This document shows, piece after piece, positions 18,124 through 26,866 of a stretch of DNA of 64,000 bases. The notes under the pieces are model-generated. The model worked only from the letters and a program-made list of their open reading frames with translations, made no database searches and was not told the origin of the DNA. Source of the stretch: Lysobacter sp. (GTDB taxonomy: Bacteria > Pseudomonadota > Gammaproteobacteria > Xanthomonadales > Xanthomonadaceae); NCBI GenBank assembly GCA_011526085.1, contig WYBC01000016.1, positions 186,001 to 250,000 on the forward strand, written 5' to 3'. The position numbers and the translations under genes were made by a program. Position 1 is the stretch's first letter, and every line of letters starts with the position of its first letter.

Positions 18124-18621
18124 TCAGCCGCCGGCATCCGGATCGAAGACATGCGCGAACCGCACGTCGCGTTCGGGCGATGCCGCCCACAGCGCCGCCA
18201 GCGTGCGCCCGCTGCGCGGCTCGACGAAGTCCGGCGCGATCTCCACCAGCGGCATCAGCACGAACGCATGCTTCAGATCGTCGCGCGGCAGCTGCAGATG
18301 CCCGGGCCCGTCCAGCACCCGGTCGTCGTAGAGCACGATGTCGATGTCCAGCGGCCGATTGCCGAAGCGCGGACCGCTGCGGTCGCGCCCATGCGCATCT
18401 TCCAGCGCGTGCAGCCAGTCGTTGAGCGCGAACGGATCCAGATCGCTGTCGATCGCCGCCGCCGCATTGAGGAAATCCGGACCGTCGAATCCGACCGCGG
18501 GGAAGCGATAGACGGCCGAAGCGACGATGTCGCCGAAACGCTCGCGCAGCGCGGCGAAGGCCGAACGCAGATTGTCCTCAGGTGCGAGATTGCTGCCGAG
18601 ACTCAGATAGGCCTTGCCCAT
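18124..18621 (-). CDS. folK: 2-amino-4-hydroxy-6-hydroxymethyldihydropteridine pyrophosphokinase
   Basis: 165 residues. It transfers pyrophosphate from ATP to hydroxymethyl-dihydropterin in folate synthesis. It starts MGKAYLSLGSNLAPEDNL (family SLGSN at 7-11) and has the signature GPRFGNRPLDIDIVLYDD, with the DxD that binds magnesium. Normal length. It follows folB by 14 bp, so the two consecutive pterin-pathway enzymes are co-transcribed. Confidence 0.95.
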   Translation of the reverse strand: MGKAYLSLGSNLAPEDNLRSAFAALRERFGDIVASAVYRFPAVGFDGPDFLNAAAAIDSDLDPFALNDWLHALEDAHGRDRSGPRFGNRPLDIDIVLYDDRVLDGPGHLQLPRDDLKHAFVLMPLVEIAPDFVEPRSGRTLAALWAASPERDVRFAHVFDPDAGG

Positions 18622-18635
18622 GTCCGCCGGCGCCC

Positions 18636-18989
18636 TCAGGCCTTGCTGCGCTCGATCATCACGCCCACCGCGCGCGCGCCGCGCACCGCGCCGGGCTTGC
18701 TCAGCTTCAGGCGCACGTGCGAGACCGCGAATTCGTCGAGGATGATCCCGGCGCAGCGCTCGGCCAGGGTTTCGACCAGCCCGAACGACGACTGCGACAC
18801 GTATTCGATCAACCGCTTGCTGACCGCCTTGTAATCCAGGGTGTCGGCGATGTCGTCGGTGGCCGCGGGCCTGCGGTTGTCGAACGCCATCTCGATGTCG
18901 AACTGCAGCGGCTGGCGGATGCGCCGCTCCCAGTCGTAGATGCCGATCAGCGTCTCGATCTCGAGCGCTTCGATGAAGACTTTGTCCAT
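18636..18989 (-). CDS. folB: Dihydroneopterin aldolase
   Basis: 117 residues. It cleaves dihydroneopterin to hydroxymethyl-dihydropterin, the substrate of FolK. It begins MDKVFIEALEIETLIGIYDWER, where GIYDWER is the family's conserved first helix start, and contains TLDYKAVS and ETLAERCA. Normal length. The ATG at 18989 is set by the family start, as the longer frame to 19151 is read-through. It leads the folB-folK pair. Confidence 0.95.
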   Translation of the reverse strand: MDKVFIEALEIETLIGIYDWERRIRQPLQFDIEMAFDNRRPAATDDIADTLDYKAVSKRLIEYVSQSSFGLVETLAERCAGIILDEFAVSHVRLKLSKPGAVRGARAVGVMIERSKA

Positions 18990-19029
18990 GGCCGTGCGGA
19001 GGAGAACGAGAGGCGTGCATCGTAACCGA

Positions 19030-19054
19030 AGCCTCCGCGGGAGCGGCGGAGGCT
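19030..19054 (-). terminator. Hairpin after tsaD
   Basis: AGCCTCCGC (19030-19038) pairs with GCGGAGGCT (19046-19054) across a 7-base loop, 5 bases after the tsaD stop and before folB. There is no T run, so termination is likely partial. Confidence 0.5.
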
Positions 19055-19059
19055 CGCGA

Positions 19060-20130
19060 TCAGGCCACCGGATCGAGCGTCGCCATGTCCCAGCGCGGCG
19101 CGACCTGCACCGACGCATCGCTGCGCTGGCCGGCCTGCAGGCGCAGCGCACCGGCGAAGGCGATCATCGCGCCGTTGTCGGTGCACAGCTCCGGACGCGG
19201 AAAGCAGACGCGGCCGCCGCGCTTCGCCGCCATCGCGTGCAGGCGCTCGCGCAGGCGCCGATTGGCGCCGACGCCGCCGGCGACCACCAGCACCTTCGAA
19301 CCGGCGGCGTCCAGCGCGCGTTCGCACTTGATCGCAAGCGTATCCACGACCGCGTCCTCGAAACTGCGGGCGATGTCGGCGCGGGTCGTGTCGCTCTGGT
19401 CCGAATCGCGCCAGGCCAGCAACACTTGGGTCTTCAGGCCGCTGAAGCTGAAATCCAGTCCCGGGCGATCGGTCATCGGTCGCGGAAACCTGAATCGACC
19501 CGGCGTGCCGGTCTGCGCGAGCGCGGCGAGCTGCGGGCCGCCCGGATACGGCAGGCCCATCAGCTTGGCGCTCTTGTCGAAGGCCTCGCCGGCGGCATCG
19601 TCGAGGGTGTCGCCGAGCAGCCGGTAGCGCCCGATGGCATCCACCGCCACCAACTGGCTGTGGCCGCCCGAGACCAGCAGGGCCACGAACGGCGGTTCGG
19701 GCGGGTCGTCCTCCATCAGCGGCGCCAGCAGATGGCCCTCCATGTGGTGCACCCCGATCGCCGGCAGATCCAGCGCCCAGGCCAGCGCCCGCGCCACGCC
19801 GGCGCCGACCAGCAGCGCCCCGACCAGCCCGGGGCCGGCGGTGTAGGCCACCCCGTCGAGGTCGCGGACCCCCAGCCCGGCGTCGGCCAGGGTCTGGCGG
19901 ATCAGGGGCAACAGCTTGCGGACGTGGTCGCGGCTGGCCAGTTCGGGCACCACCCCGCCGTATTCGGCATGCAGGGCGATCTGGCTGTAGACCGCGTGCG
20001 CGCGCAGCCCGGCCGCGCCGGGACGGGCCGTGTCGTAGACGGCCACGCCGGTCTCGTCGCAGCTGGTTTCGATGCCGAGGACGTTCACGGAGGCGGGATG
20101 GGGGCGGCTGAGGGCACGGGCAAGCCGCAT
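19060..20130 (-). CDS. tsaD: tRNA threonylcarbamoyladenosine transferase subunit TsaD
   Basis: 356 residues from the ATG at 20130. TsaD transfers the threonylcarbamoyl group to A37 of ANN-decoding tRNAs with TsaB and Tsa[12 protein letters not shown] is the family start, and HHMEGH holds the metal-binding histidines. Two starts are possible. The ATG at 20130 has CAGGG at good spacing but adds 14 residues to the usual protein. A GTG at 20088 gives the canonical N-terminus ([12 protein letters not shown]) but has no ribosome site. It is divergent from rpsU, as in many gammaproteobacteria. Confidence 0.94.
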   Translation of the reverse strand: MRLARALSRPHPASVNVLGIETSCDETGVAVYDTARPGAAGLRAHAVYSQIALHAEYGGVVPELASRDHVRKLLPLIRQTLADAGLGVRDLDGVAYTAGPGLVGALLVGAGVARALAWALDLPAIGVHHMEGHLLAPLMEDDPPEPPFVALLVSGGHSQLVAVDAIGRYRLLGDTLDDAAGEAFDKSAKLMGLPYPGGPQLAALAQTGTPGRFRFPRPMTDRPGLDFSFSGLKTQVLLAWRDSDQSDTTRADIARSFEDAVVDTLAIKCERALDAAGSKVLVVAGGVGANRRLRERLHAMAAKRGGRVCFPRPELCTDNGAMIAFAGALRLQAGQRSDASVQVAPRWDMATLDPVA

Positions 20131-20287
20131 AGCTTACCCTGCCCGCCCCGCCACCCTCCGCCTCGGCTTGCCCCGCGGGATTCGGGCCGTTATCATGCGC
20201 GGCTCGCCCGGACGGACCGGGTGGTGCGAGTCCCTTCGCCAGAGCCCGGCCGGACGGCCGGTTTCTCCAAAAATCCCGAGATCCCAC

Positions 20288-20503
20288 ATGCCCAGCGTCA
20301 AAGTCCGCGAAAACGAGCCGTTCGAGTTTGCCCTGCGTCGCTTCAAGCGCACCTGCGAAAAAGCCGGCGTCCTCGCCGAAGTCCGCAAGCGCGAGTTCTA
20401 CGAAAAGCCGACCCAGGAACGCAAGCGCAAGGCGGCCGCCGCGGTGAAGCGTCAGGCGCGCCGCACCTCGCGCGACGCCACCAAGCGTCAGCGTCTGTAC
20501 TGA
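20288..20503 (+). CDS. rpsU: 30S ribosomal protein S21
   Basis: 71 residues, [20 protein letters not shown], ending in the very basic [11 protein letters not shown]21 is a small 30S subunit protein near the anti-Shine-Dalgarno region, important for initiation. It has the standard family length. It is the first gene of the macromolecular-synthesis neighbourhood (rpsU-yqeY-...-dnaG) and is followed by its own terminator, which lets S21 be made in excess over the primase. Confidence 0.98.
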   Translation: MPSVKVRENEPFEFALRRFKRTCEKAGVLAEVRKREFYEKPTQERKRKAAAAVKRQARRTSRDATKRQRLY

Positions 20504-20560
20504 TCCCAGTACGCCCGATTCCTGCGCGACCCCCGGGTCGCGGCCTACAGCGAATCCCGA

Positions 20561-20598
20561 AGCCGGCCGCGCTCTGCGCAGCCGGCTTTTTGTGTTTT
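20561..20598 (+). terminator. Intrinsic terminator after rpsU
   Basis: AGCCGGC (20561-20567) pairs with GCCGGCT (20581-20587), followed at once by TTTTTGTGTTTT. This is a textbook rho-independent terminator between rpsU and yqeY. Confidence 0.9.
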
Positions 20599-20675
20599 CC
20601 GCTTCCCGCAGATCGTTTCCCCGAAATCACCCATCCGGTCCGCATGCCGCGGGCCGCGCACCACGGAGCGACACC

Positions 20676-21122
20676 ATGAGCCTCAAGCAACGCCTCACCG
20701 ACGACATGAAGACCGCGATGAAGGCTGGCGAAAAGGACCGCCTCGGCACCATCCGCCTGATCAACGCCGCGATCAAGCAGAAGGAAGTCGACGAACGCGT
20801 CGAGATGGACGACGCCCGCGTCCTCGCCGTCCTCGAGAAGATGGTCAAGCAGCGCAAGGATTCGATCGAGCAGTACGACAAGGCCGGCCGCGAGGATCTG
20901 GCCGCGGTCGAACGCGCCGAAATGGCGATCATCGAACAATACCTGCCGGCGAAGATGGGCGAAGCCGAGATCCGCGCCGCGATCGAGGCCGCGGTGGCGG
21001 AGACCGGCGCCTCGAGCCCGGCCGACATGGGCAAGCTGATGGGCGTGCTCAAGCCGCGCCTGGCCGGCCAGGCGGACATGGGCGAAGTCTCGAAGCTGAT
21101 CAAGCAGCGCCTCGCCGGCTGA
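20676..21122 (+). CDS. yqeY: GatB/YqeY domain protein
   Basis: 148 residues, all helical, matching YqeY proteins that resemble the tRNA-binding tail of amidotransferase subunit GatB. It starts MSLKQRLTDDMKTAMKAGEK and contains the family segments RLINAAIKQKEVDERVE and MAIIEQYLPAKM. Its job is uncertain, perhaps tRNA-linked. Its place between rpsU and dnaG is conserved in many proteobacteria. GGAG lies about 8 bases before the ATG. Confidence 0.93.
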   Translation: MSLKQRLTDDMKTAMKAGEKDRLGTIRLINAAIKQKEVDERVEMDDARVLAVLEKMVKQRKDSIEQYDKAGREDLAAVERAEMAIIEQYLPAKMGEAEIRAAIEAAVAETGASSPADMGKLMGVLKPRLAGQADMGEVSKLIKQRLAG

Positions 21123-21133
21123 GCATCGCGCCG

Positions 21134-21640
21134 ATGTCCGCCGCCCCGCCCGTCATCGTCATCCGCCCGGCCGTCCGCGAGGACGCCGGGCAGATCCTCG
21201 CCTTCATCCGCGAGTTGGCCGAATACGAAAAGCTCGCCCACGAGGCGGTGGCCGACGAAGCTGGCCTCGCCGCCCACCTGTTCGGCGAGCGCCCCTGCGC
21301 CGAGGCGCTGATCGCCGAGGTCGACGGAGACCCCGCCGGCTTCGCCCTGTTCTTCCACAACTTTTCCACGTTCGTCGGCAAACCCGGGCTGTATCTCGAA
21401 GATCTGTTCGTGCGCCCGGCGTTCCGCGGCCTCGGCCTGGGCAAACGGCTGATGGTGCGGTTGGCGCGGATCGCGCTGGAACGCGACTGCGGCCGTTTCG
21501 AATGGTCGGTGCTGGACTGGAACACGCCGGCCATCGACTTCTATCGCAGCCTCGGCGCGGCCGGTCTGGATGAATGGACCGTGCAGCGCGTCGGCGGCGA
21601 TGCGCTGAAAGCGCTGGCCGCGCAGGATCGCGAATCCTGA
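21134..21640 (+). CDS. GNAT-family N-acetyltransferase (diamine-acetyltransferase-like)
   Basis: 168 residues. The acetyl-CoA pyrophosphate loop RGLGLGKRL is at 98-106, after a strand with LYLEDLFVRPAFR. The segments FALFFHNFSTFVGKPGLY and WSVLDWNTPAIDFYRSLGA match the spermidine/spermine (SAT1-like) branch, suggesting a polyamine or small amine substrate. It follows yqeY by only 11 bp and is likely co-transcribed with it. Confidence 0.88.
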   Translation: MSAAPPVIVIRPAVREDAGQILAFIRELAEYEKLAHEAVADEAGLAAHLFGERPCAEALIAEVDGDPAGFALFFHNFSTFVGKPGLYLEDLFVRPAFRGLGLGKRLMVRLARIALERDCGRFEWSVLDWNTPAIDFYRSLGAAGLDEWTVQRVGGDALKALAAQDRES

Positions 21641-21686
21641 TCGTTTTCCGCGACCCATCCCGGGCCGCCGTTGCAGGAGGTGTCAC

Positions 21687-21920
21687 ATGAAACGCAACCC
21701 CTTCCACGACCCGTGCTTTCGAGGTCACCAGTAAGCGTCGCAGGGGCTTCCCCTCCGAAACCCGGGTGAAACGCGGCCGCCGCTTCGTCCACGGCGACAA
21801 GGAACTCGTCGAGAAACTGGGACGCAACGATCCCTGTCCGTGCGGCTCGCTCCGGAGGTTCAAAACACTGCTGCCTCGGCAGCGGCCGTTACGAAGGCGT
21901 CGAACGGCACGACTTTTTTT
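21687..21920 (+). pseudogene. Broken SEC-C-motif (PBPRA1643-like) small protein gene
   Basis: A perfect AGGAGGTG ribosome site precedes the ATG at 21687, but the frame stops after 15 codons. Removing one T in the TTT near 21718 restores the reading [20 protein letters not shown], then [15 protein letters not shown], the SEC-C zinc motif also seen at the SecA C-terminus. A second shift near 21868 is needed to recover the end ([17 protein letters not shown]), followed by a seven-T run where the original stop is lost. So there are two or three small indels in a roughly 75-residue gene. It resembles the small SEC-C family; sequencing error is possible but three sites make decay likelier. Confidence 0.75.
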
Positions 21921-21933
21921 CAGGGACTGAAAC

Positions 21934-21966
21934 GCGAAACGCCCCGGCAAGTCCGGGGCGTTTCGC
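21934..21966. terminator. Terminator between the broken SEC-C gene and the S41 peptidase
   Basis: A perfect 14-bp stem: GCGAAACGCCCCGG (21934-21947) with CCGGGGCGTTTCGC (21953-21966), loop of 5. It lies 19 bases after the stop codon of the minus-strand peptidase and can serve both directions. Confidence 0.8.
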
Positions 21967-21984
21967 TGTCCGGGAACGATGCGC

Positions 21985-23823
21985 TCAGCGCGGACCCGAT
22001 CCGAGGATCTCGGCGACGGCGCGATCGAGCGCGCCATCGCGCCCCGTTCGGATGTCCTCGATCGTTTCGGCGACTTCGATGTCCGGCTGCACGCCGCTGC
22101 CGACGAACGTGGTGCCATCCGGATAGGTGTCGCGCTTGACGCAGATGCGCGCCTTGCCGCCGCCGGGCAGATCGAACAGCAACGGCTGCCCGGTGCTGCC
22201 GCCGCTGGGCATGCCGATGATGGTCCCGCGTCGCATCAACCTGAAGATCGCAGCGGTGTCTTCGGCTGCGGAAAACGTGCGCGCGTCGATCAGCACGACG
22301 ACCGGCCCATCGAACTGCCGCGTTTCGGTGGGCGCGCTGTCCGACTCGAGGATCCTGCGCCAGGTGTCCGAGGGGACACTGCTCGACGCGGCGTTGAAGG
22401 GTACGTTTTCGCGATAGTAGGAGCGCATCGACGGGATGCGCTCCCGGGTGAGATGCGCCAGGATCTTCAACCCATGCGACGTGTTTCCGCCGCCGTTCCC
22501 TCTCAGATCGACGATCAGCCCCCTGGCGTTGCCCATCTGCTCGAAGGATTCGCCCAGGGCGCGCGCGGACGCATCGTTTTCGAACTGGGCCGCACGCAGG
22601 ACCGCGATGCCGTCGTCGCGCAGGCGGAACAACGGCACGTCGGCGGGTTTCGGTCCGGTGCGATAGCCGGATCGCGGCGCGGCGACGTCGAACGTTCGGC
22701 CGTTCGCGCCGGAGAATCGCAGTGCCGCCGGCTTCGCCTCTTCGCCGGCGAGCAATCGGTATTCGAACATGCGTACCGCCATGTCCTGCGGGGTGGACGC
22801 GCCGACGTAGGGTCGGATGGTGCGCTCGGCGTAGTCGCGGGCCGGCTGCCCGTCGATCGCCAGCAACTCGTCGCCGACCTTCAGGCCCGCCTCCACCAGC
22901 CCCGCGTCCGCGATCGAGACCACCACCACCTTGCCCTCGACCATGCGCGTGCGCAGCCCGGGACGGGCCTGATGCGAGCGCAGCGGCTCCGGCAGATAGA
23001 CATTCGAATGCCCATCCTGCAGGCGTGCCACGAAGCGTTCCAGCACCCGGTAATAGGCGAGCGTGTCCGGTTCGGCGATGGCCTCGGCCAAGGTCTCGCG
23101 ATAGGCCCGATCCCAGTCGAGGTCGGGTACGTGATCGAACCACACGAAACCATCGCGGGCCTTGCTCCAGATCAGCGAAACGCCCGCGATCCGCTCGTCG
23201 ACAGGCAGTTGCGCGCGGTGCGCGGTGCTGAGCGACGGCGCGTTCGACCACCATTCGGCGACCCGCTTCTGCCTCGCGATCTCCGCATATCCGGGCAGTT
23301 CCTTCAGCGACCGGATCGCGACGTCGCCGACGCCCGTTCCCGTCCCGTCGGCCGTCTTCTGCAACGCCCCCGGCAGGGCGGACCATTGGAACGTCATCAG
23401 TTCGCGCCAGCGCGCCAGCGCGCGATCGCTCTCGCCGATGCGGGCATGCAGCCGCACCAGATCCACGAGAATGTTGTAGCGGCGATACCGCAGATAGACG
23501 TTGCCTTCGGCGAGTTCCCTCGGCAACGGCTCCTCCATCGCCGTCAGATCGGATTCGAGCGTGCGGATGATGTCGCGGATGTCTTCCACGGATGCCGGAT
23601 TGTCGCCCCAGATGACGCCCGAGTGGCGATTGCGATTGACCGACACCTTCTCGTACAGCTCCGCCGAAGGAGACGACGCCGTCGACTGCGCGTGAACGTG
23701 GCCCGCAGCGGCGCCGGCAAGCAGCGCCGCGCAGGCGAGCGGTCGCAGGCTCCGGACGATCCGGGCTTGACAGCGTACCGACGAACGGGCGGACGCCGAG
23801 GCGATCCGGGGCATTGACGACAT
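21985..23823 (-). CDS. S41-family (tail-specific/C-terminal processing) serine peptidase
   Basis: 612 residues. A long N-terminal signal region ends near GHVHAQ. A helical domain follows, then a PDZ-like segment (VVSIADAGLVEAGLKVGDELLAI split here as a motif) and the S41 protease core: IVDLRGNGGGNTSHG, then VVLIDARTFSAAED with the nucleophile Ser518. Such enzymes degrade periplasmic proteins or peptides. The ATG at 23823 has GGAAGA upstream; an in-frame upstream ATG lacks one. It is a single gene ending at the 14-bp stem terminator. Confidence 0.9.
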   Translation of the reverse strand: MSSMPRIASASARSSVRCQARIVRSLRPLACAALLAGAAAGHVHAQSTASSPSAELYEKVSVNRNRHSGVIWGDNPASVEDIRDIIRTLESDLTAMEEPLPRELAEGNVYLRYRRYNILVDLVRLHARIGESDRALARWRELMTFQWSALPGALQKTADGTGTGVGDVAIRSLKELPGYAEIARQKRVAEWWSNAPSLSTAHRAQLPVDERIAGVSLIWSKARDGFVWFDHVPDLDWDRAYRETLAEAIAEPDTLAYYRVLERFVARLQDGHSNVYLPEPLRSHQARPGLRTRMVEGKVVVVSIADAGLVEAGLKVGDELLAIDGQPARDYAERTIRPYVGASTPQDMAVRMFEYRLLAGEEAKPAALRFSGANGRTFDVAAPRSGYRTGPKPADVPLFRLRDDGIAVLRAAQFENDASARALGESFEQMGNARGLIVDLRGNGGGNTSHGLKILAHLTRERIPSMRSYYRENVPFNAASSSVPSDTWRRILESDSAPTETRQFDGPVVVLIDARTFSAAEDTAAIFRLMRRGTIIGMPSGGSTGQPLLFDLPGGGKARICVKRDTYPDGTTFVGSGVQPDIEVAETIEDIRTGRDGALDRAVAEILGSGPR

Positions 23824-24073
23824 GGACGATTCTTCCGTGGCTGAGATCCGGGCACAGACTATTGCGGACGGCAAAAGTTCGCGTCAACCGATCGGCTCAC
23901 AACGACGTTCCCGCGGCACGCCGGGCCCGACAACCGCCCGGGCGCCCGGATGAAACATCGGCCCCGGACGATAAAGCGCGGCGACACCGCACCCACGCAT
24001 GGTCGGCCGCGCCATCGGGGCATGCGTCGATCGCCCCCCTGATACACTGCCGGTGCCCGTTTCCGACCCGCAC

Positions 24074-25801
24074 ATGGCCCGCATCCCCGACGCTTTCATC
24101 GACGACCTGCTCGCTCGCACCGATATCGTCGAGCTGATCGGGTCGCGCGTGCCCCTGAAGCGCCAGGGCCGCGAATACTCCGCGCGGTGCCCGTTCCACG
24201 ACGAACGCTCGCCCTCGTTCACGGTGTCGCCGACCAAGCAGTTCTACCACTGCTTCGGCTGCGGCGCGCACGGCACCGCGATCAGCTTCCTGATGAATTA
24301 CGACCGCCTCGAATTCCTCGACGCGGTGGACGAACTGGCCAAGCGCGTCGGGATGGAGATCCCGCGCGACACCCAGCAGCGCAACGTCAATCCCGACAGC
24401 ATCGACCAGTACGCCGCACTGGAAGCCGCGAACGCGTTCTTCCAGCGCCAGCTCGCGGCGACACCGAAGGCGCTGGCGTATTTCGAGCGTCGCGGCGTGA
24501 GCGCGGAAATCCGCGCGCAGTTCGGGCTCGGTTACGCGCCGGACGGATTCTCGGCGCTGCGCGATGCGCTCGGCACCGACGAACGCCGGATGAAGCTGCT
24601 GGAACGCGTCGGCCTGTTCTCGAAGAACGACAAGGGTCATGTCTACGACAAGTTCCGCGACCGGGTGATGTTCCCGATCCACGACCGGCGCGGACGCACG
24701 ATCGCGTTCGGCGGTCGCGTGCTGCAGAAAGACGACGGCCCGAAATATCTCAACTCGCCGGAGACCGCGCTGTTCCACAAGGGCCGCGAACTCTACGGCC
24801 TGTGGCAGGTGCGACAGGCGAATTCGAAGATCGAACGCCTGATCGTGGTCGAAGGCTACATGGACGTGATCGCGCTGTTCCAGCACGGCATCGCGCAGGC
24901 GGTGGCGACCCTGGGCACCGCGACCACGCCCGATCACGCCGAACTGCTGTTCCGCAACGCGCCCGACGCGTATTTCTGCTTCGACGGCGACGCCGCCGGG
25001 CGTCGCGCCGCCGGCAAGGCGATGGAATCGGTGCTGCCGCGGATGAAGGACGGACGCCAGGCGTTCTTCCTGTTCCTGCCCGATGGCGAAGATCCCGACA
25101 CGCTGGTGCGCAGCGAAGGCCGCGAAGGATTCGATGCGCGCCTGCGCGACGCCACGCCGTTGTCGACGTTCTTCTTCGACGAACTGGCGAAGGACGTGAA
25201 CCTCGGCACGCTCGACGGCAAGGCGCGTCTGGCCGAACGCGCGAAGCCATTGCTCGCGCAGATTCCCGACGGCGCGTTCGGCGATCTGATGCGCCAGCGC
25301 CTGACCGAACTCACCGGCGTCGGCGCGCGCGACAACGCCACGCCGCAATCGCCGGCGCGTGCGCGCCTGCAGCCCCAGCAGACCCAGAAGCGCAGCCTCG
25401 TGCGCGGCGCGATCGCGCTGCTGCTGCAGCGCCCGGCGCTGGCGCTGGATCTCGCGCCGCCCGACGGCTTCAGCGCCCTGCGCCAGCCCGGCATTCCGCT
25501 GCTGGCCGAACTGGTGTCGCTGGTGCGCGCACGCCCGGAGATCACCACCGGCGGCGTGCTCGAACATTTCGCCGATCGCGAGGAACTCGCGGCATTGCAG
25601 AAACTCGCCTCGCAGGACATGCCCGGCGAGGAAGCGAAATGGCAGGAGGAATTCCTCGACGCCATGGCGCAGCTGGAACGGCAGACCGTGCAGCAGCGGA
25701 TCGACGAACTGCAGGCCAAGCAGCGCGAGATCGGCCTCGACGACGACGACAAGGCGGAACTGCGCGCCCTGCTGCTCGAGAAGGTGCGACCCCGGCAGTA
25801 A
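24074..25801 (+). CDS. dnaG: DNA primase
   Basis: 575 residues. It makes RNA primers at the replication fork. The CHC2 zinc finger is complete (Cys39, His42, Cys60, Cys63, with HCFGCG at 59-64). The Toprim core shows VVEGYMDVIAL and FDGDAAGRRA. The C-terminal third is the DnaB-helicase-binding region. The start at 24074 gives the family N-terminus MARIPDAFIDDLLARTDIVE. In relatives rpoD usually follows dnaG; here the next gene is an unrelated convergent regulator. Confidence 0.97.
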   Translation: MARIPDAFIDDLLARTDIVELIGSRVPLKRQGREYSARCPFHDERSPSFTVSPTKQFYHCFGCGAHGTAISFLMNYDRLEFLDAVDELAKRVGMEIPRDTQQRNVNPDSIDQYAALEAANAFFQRQLAATPKALAYFERRGVSAEIRAQFGLGYAPDGFSALRDALGTDERRMKLLERVGLFSKNDKGHVYDKFRDRVMFPIHDRRGRTIAFGGRVLQKDDGPKYLNSPETALFHKGRELYGLWQVRQANSKIERLIVVEGYMDVIALFQHGIAQAVATLGTATTPDHAELLFRNAPDAYFCFDGDAAGRRAAGKAMESVLPRMKDGRQAFFLFLPDGEDPDTLVRSEGREGFDARLRDATPLSTFFFDELAKDVNLGTLDGKARLAERAKPLLAQIPDGAFGDLMRQRLTELTGVGARDNATPQSPARARLQPQQTQKRSLVRGAIALLLQRPALALDLAPPDGFSALRQPGIPLLAELVSLVRARPEITTGGVLEHFADREELAALQKLASQDMPGEEAKWQEEFLDAMAQLERQTVQQRIDELQAKQREIGLDDDDKAELRALLLEKVRPRQ

Positions 25802-25829
25802 TCGCCGTCGCCGAAGACAGCGCCGGGCC

Positions 25830-26807
25830 TCAACCGCGGGGGCTCCGCGTCCTCCGCGGCAGCCGTTCGGCGCGCCGGTGCGCATCGGCCATCGAACGCA
25901 GCAGGGCATGCAGACTGCCGCGGGCTTCCGCGAGGAAATCGGCGGAGAATCGCGCGCGCCGACGACGCAGATCGTGGTCGAGGATGCCTCGGCCCTCGGC
26001 GCCATTGATGACGTTGCGCACATGCGACTTCGACACCCCGAGCGACTGGGCGACGCGCTCCCCGCTGATCTCGAACCATATCGGCGCATCCACGCACGGC
26101 GAGACACGCAGGCACGCGGCGCAGTGCGCATTCAGATAGGCATATGCAATGCGAAGACCGCACTCGCGATCCTCGAACCACTGCCATTGGCCGAAACGCC
26201 GTCGATTCCCGGCGATACCGTCGATCACGGGCAACGATGACCTGACGAAACGCTCGAAATAGTCGGCATCGCGATGCAGGCGATCCGCGCTGCCCGTCGG
26301 CAGGATCCCGATCGCCTCCGCGAAGACGAAATGATGCGCGAGCCAGTCGCGCAAACCTTCGACGACGGGCCGGCCCGGGATGAGATATTTCTCGCGGCGA
26401 TCGACCGGATTCGCCGCGGACATCACCAGCCCGAACACCTTCGCGATACCGATGAAGGCCGCGAGCGTGCGCCCGCAACCCGTCTGCGCCTGCAGCCATG
26501 CGACGGTGGGCCTGCGCGCATCGGTCCTGGCTTCGGCTTCGAAGTGCGCGATCACCAGGCGCCCCATCGCGTGTGACTGGAAGACGCGGGCGAAGACTTT
26601 GTTGATCAGGCGCGCCCCGATGAACATCCGGTAGACCTGATCGGTGTAACGCATGCAGGCGCGCAGGTATCGCTCGTCATCGGTCACGCGCGCCGCCAAC
26701 CCCCTGCAGGATGCATGCGGAATTTGGACTTGCAGGACGAGAGCGGTCTTTCGAACATGAATTCCGCGGGCACCGGAGCGAACGAACGCCGACGTGACCG
26801 CGGACAT
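25830..26807 (-). CDS. Putative regulator with two winged-helix-like domains, divergent from the cytolysin gene
   Basis: 325 residues from the ATG at 26807; family not recognised. Residues near 60-150 look like a MarR-type winged helix (RLVIAHFEAEARTDARRP, then TVAWLQAQTGCGRTLAAFIG, then a charged wing before KYLIPGRPVV). A second helix-turn-helix is near the C-terminus (ISGERVAQSLGVSKSHVRNV), followed by a basic segment DLRRRRARF. No signal peptide. The start is uncertain: GTG at 26837, ATG at 26807 and internal starts are possible. It shares a 59-bp control region with the cytolysin gene that holds a perfect inverted repeat, so it is inferred to control that locus. Confidence 0.65.
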   Translation of the reverse strand: MSAVTSAFVRSGARGIHVRKTALVLQVQIPHASCRGLAARVTDDERYLRACMRYTDQVYRMFIGARLINKVFARVFQSHAMGRLVIAHFEAEARTDARRPTVAWLQAQTGCGRTLAAFIGIAKVFGLVMSAANPVDRREKYLIPGRPVVEGLRDWLAHHFVFAEAIGILPTGSADRLHRDADYFERFVRSSLPVIDGIAGNRRRFGQWQWFEDRECGLRIAYAYLNAHCAACLRVSPCVDAPIWFEISGERVAQSLGVSKSHVRNVINGAEGRGILDHDLRRRRARFSADFLAEARGSLHALLRSMADAHRRAERLPRRTRSPRG

Positions 26808-26813
26808 CGCGCA

Positions 26814-26833
26814 CTCGTCCCTTCGCGGACGAG
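26814..26833. promoter_or_regulatory. Inverted repeat between the regulator and cytolysin genes
   Basis: CTCGTCC (26814-26820), six bases, GGACGAG (26827-26833): a perfect 7-bp inverted repeat 34 bases before the cytolysin ATG. It is a candidate operator for the divergent regulator (inferred). Confidence 0.5.
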
Positions 26834-26866
26834 GCACTCATGACCCCAACGGAAGGACCTTCGCAA

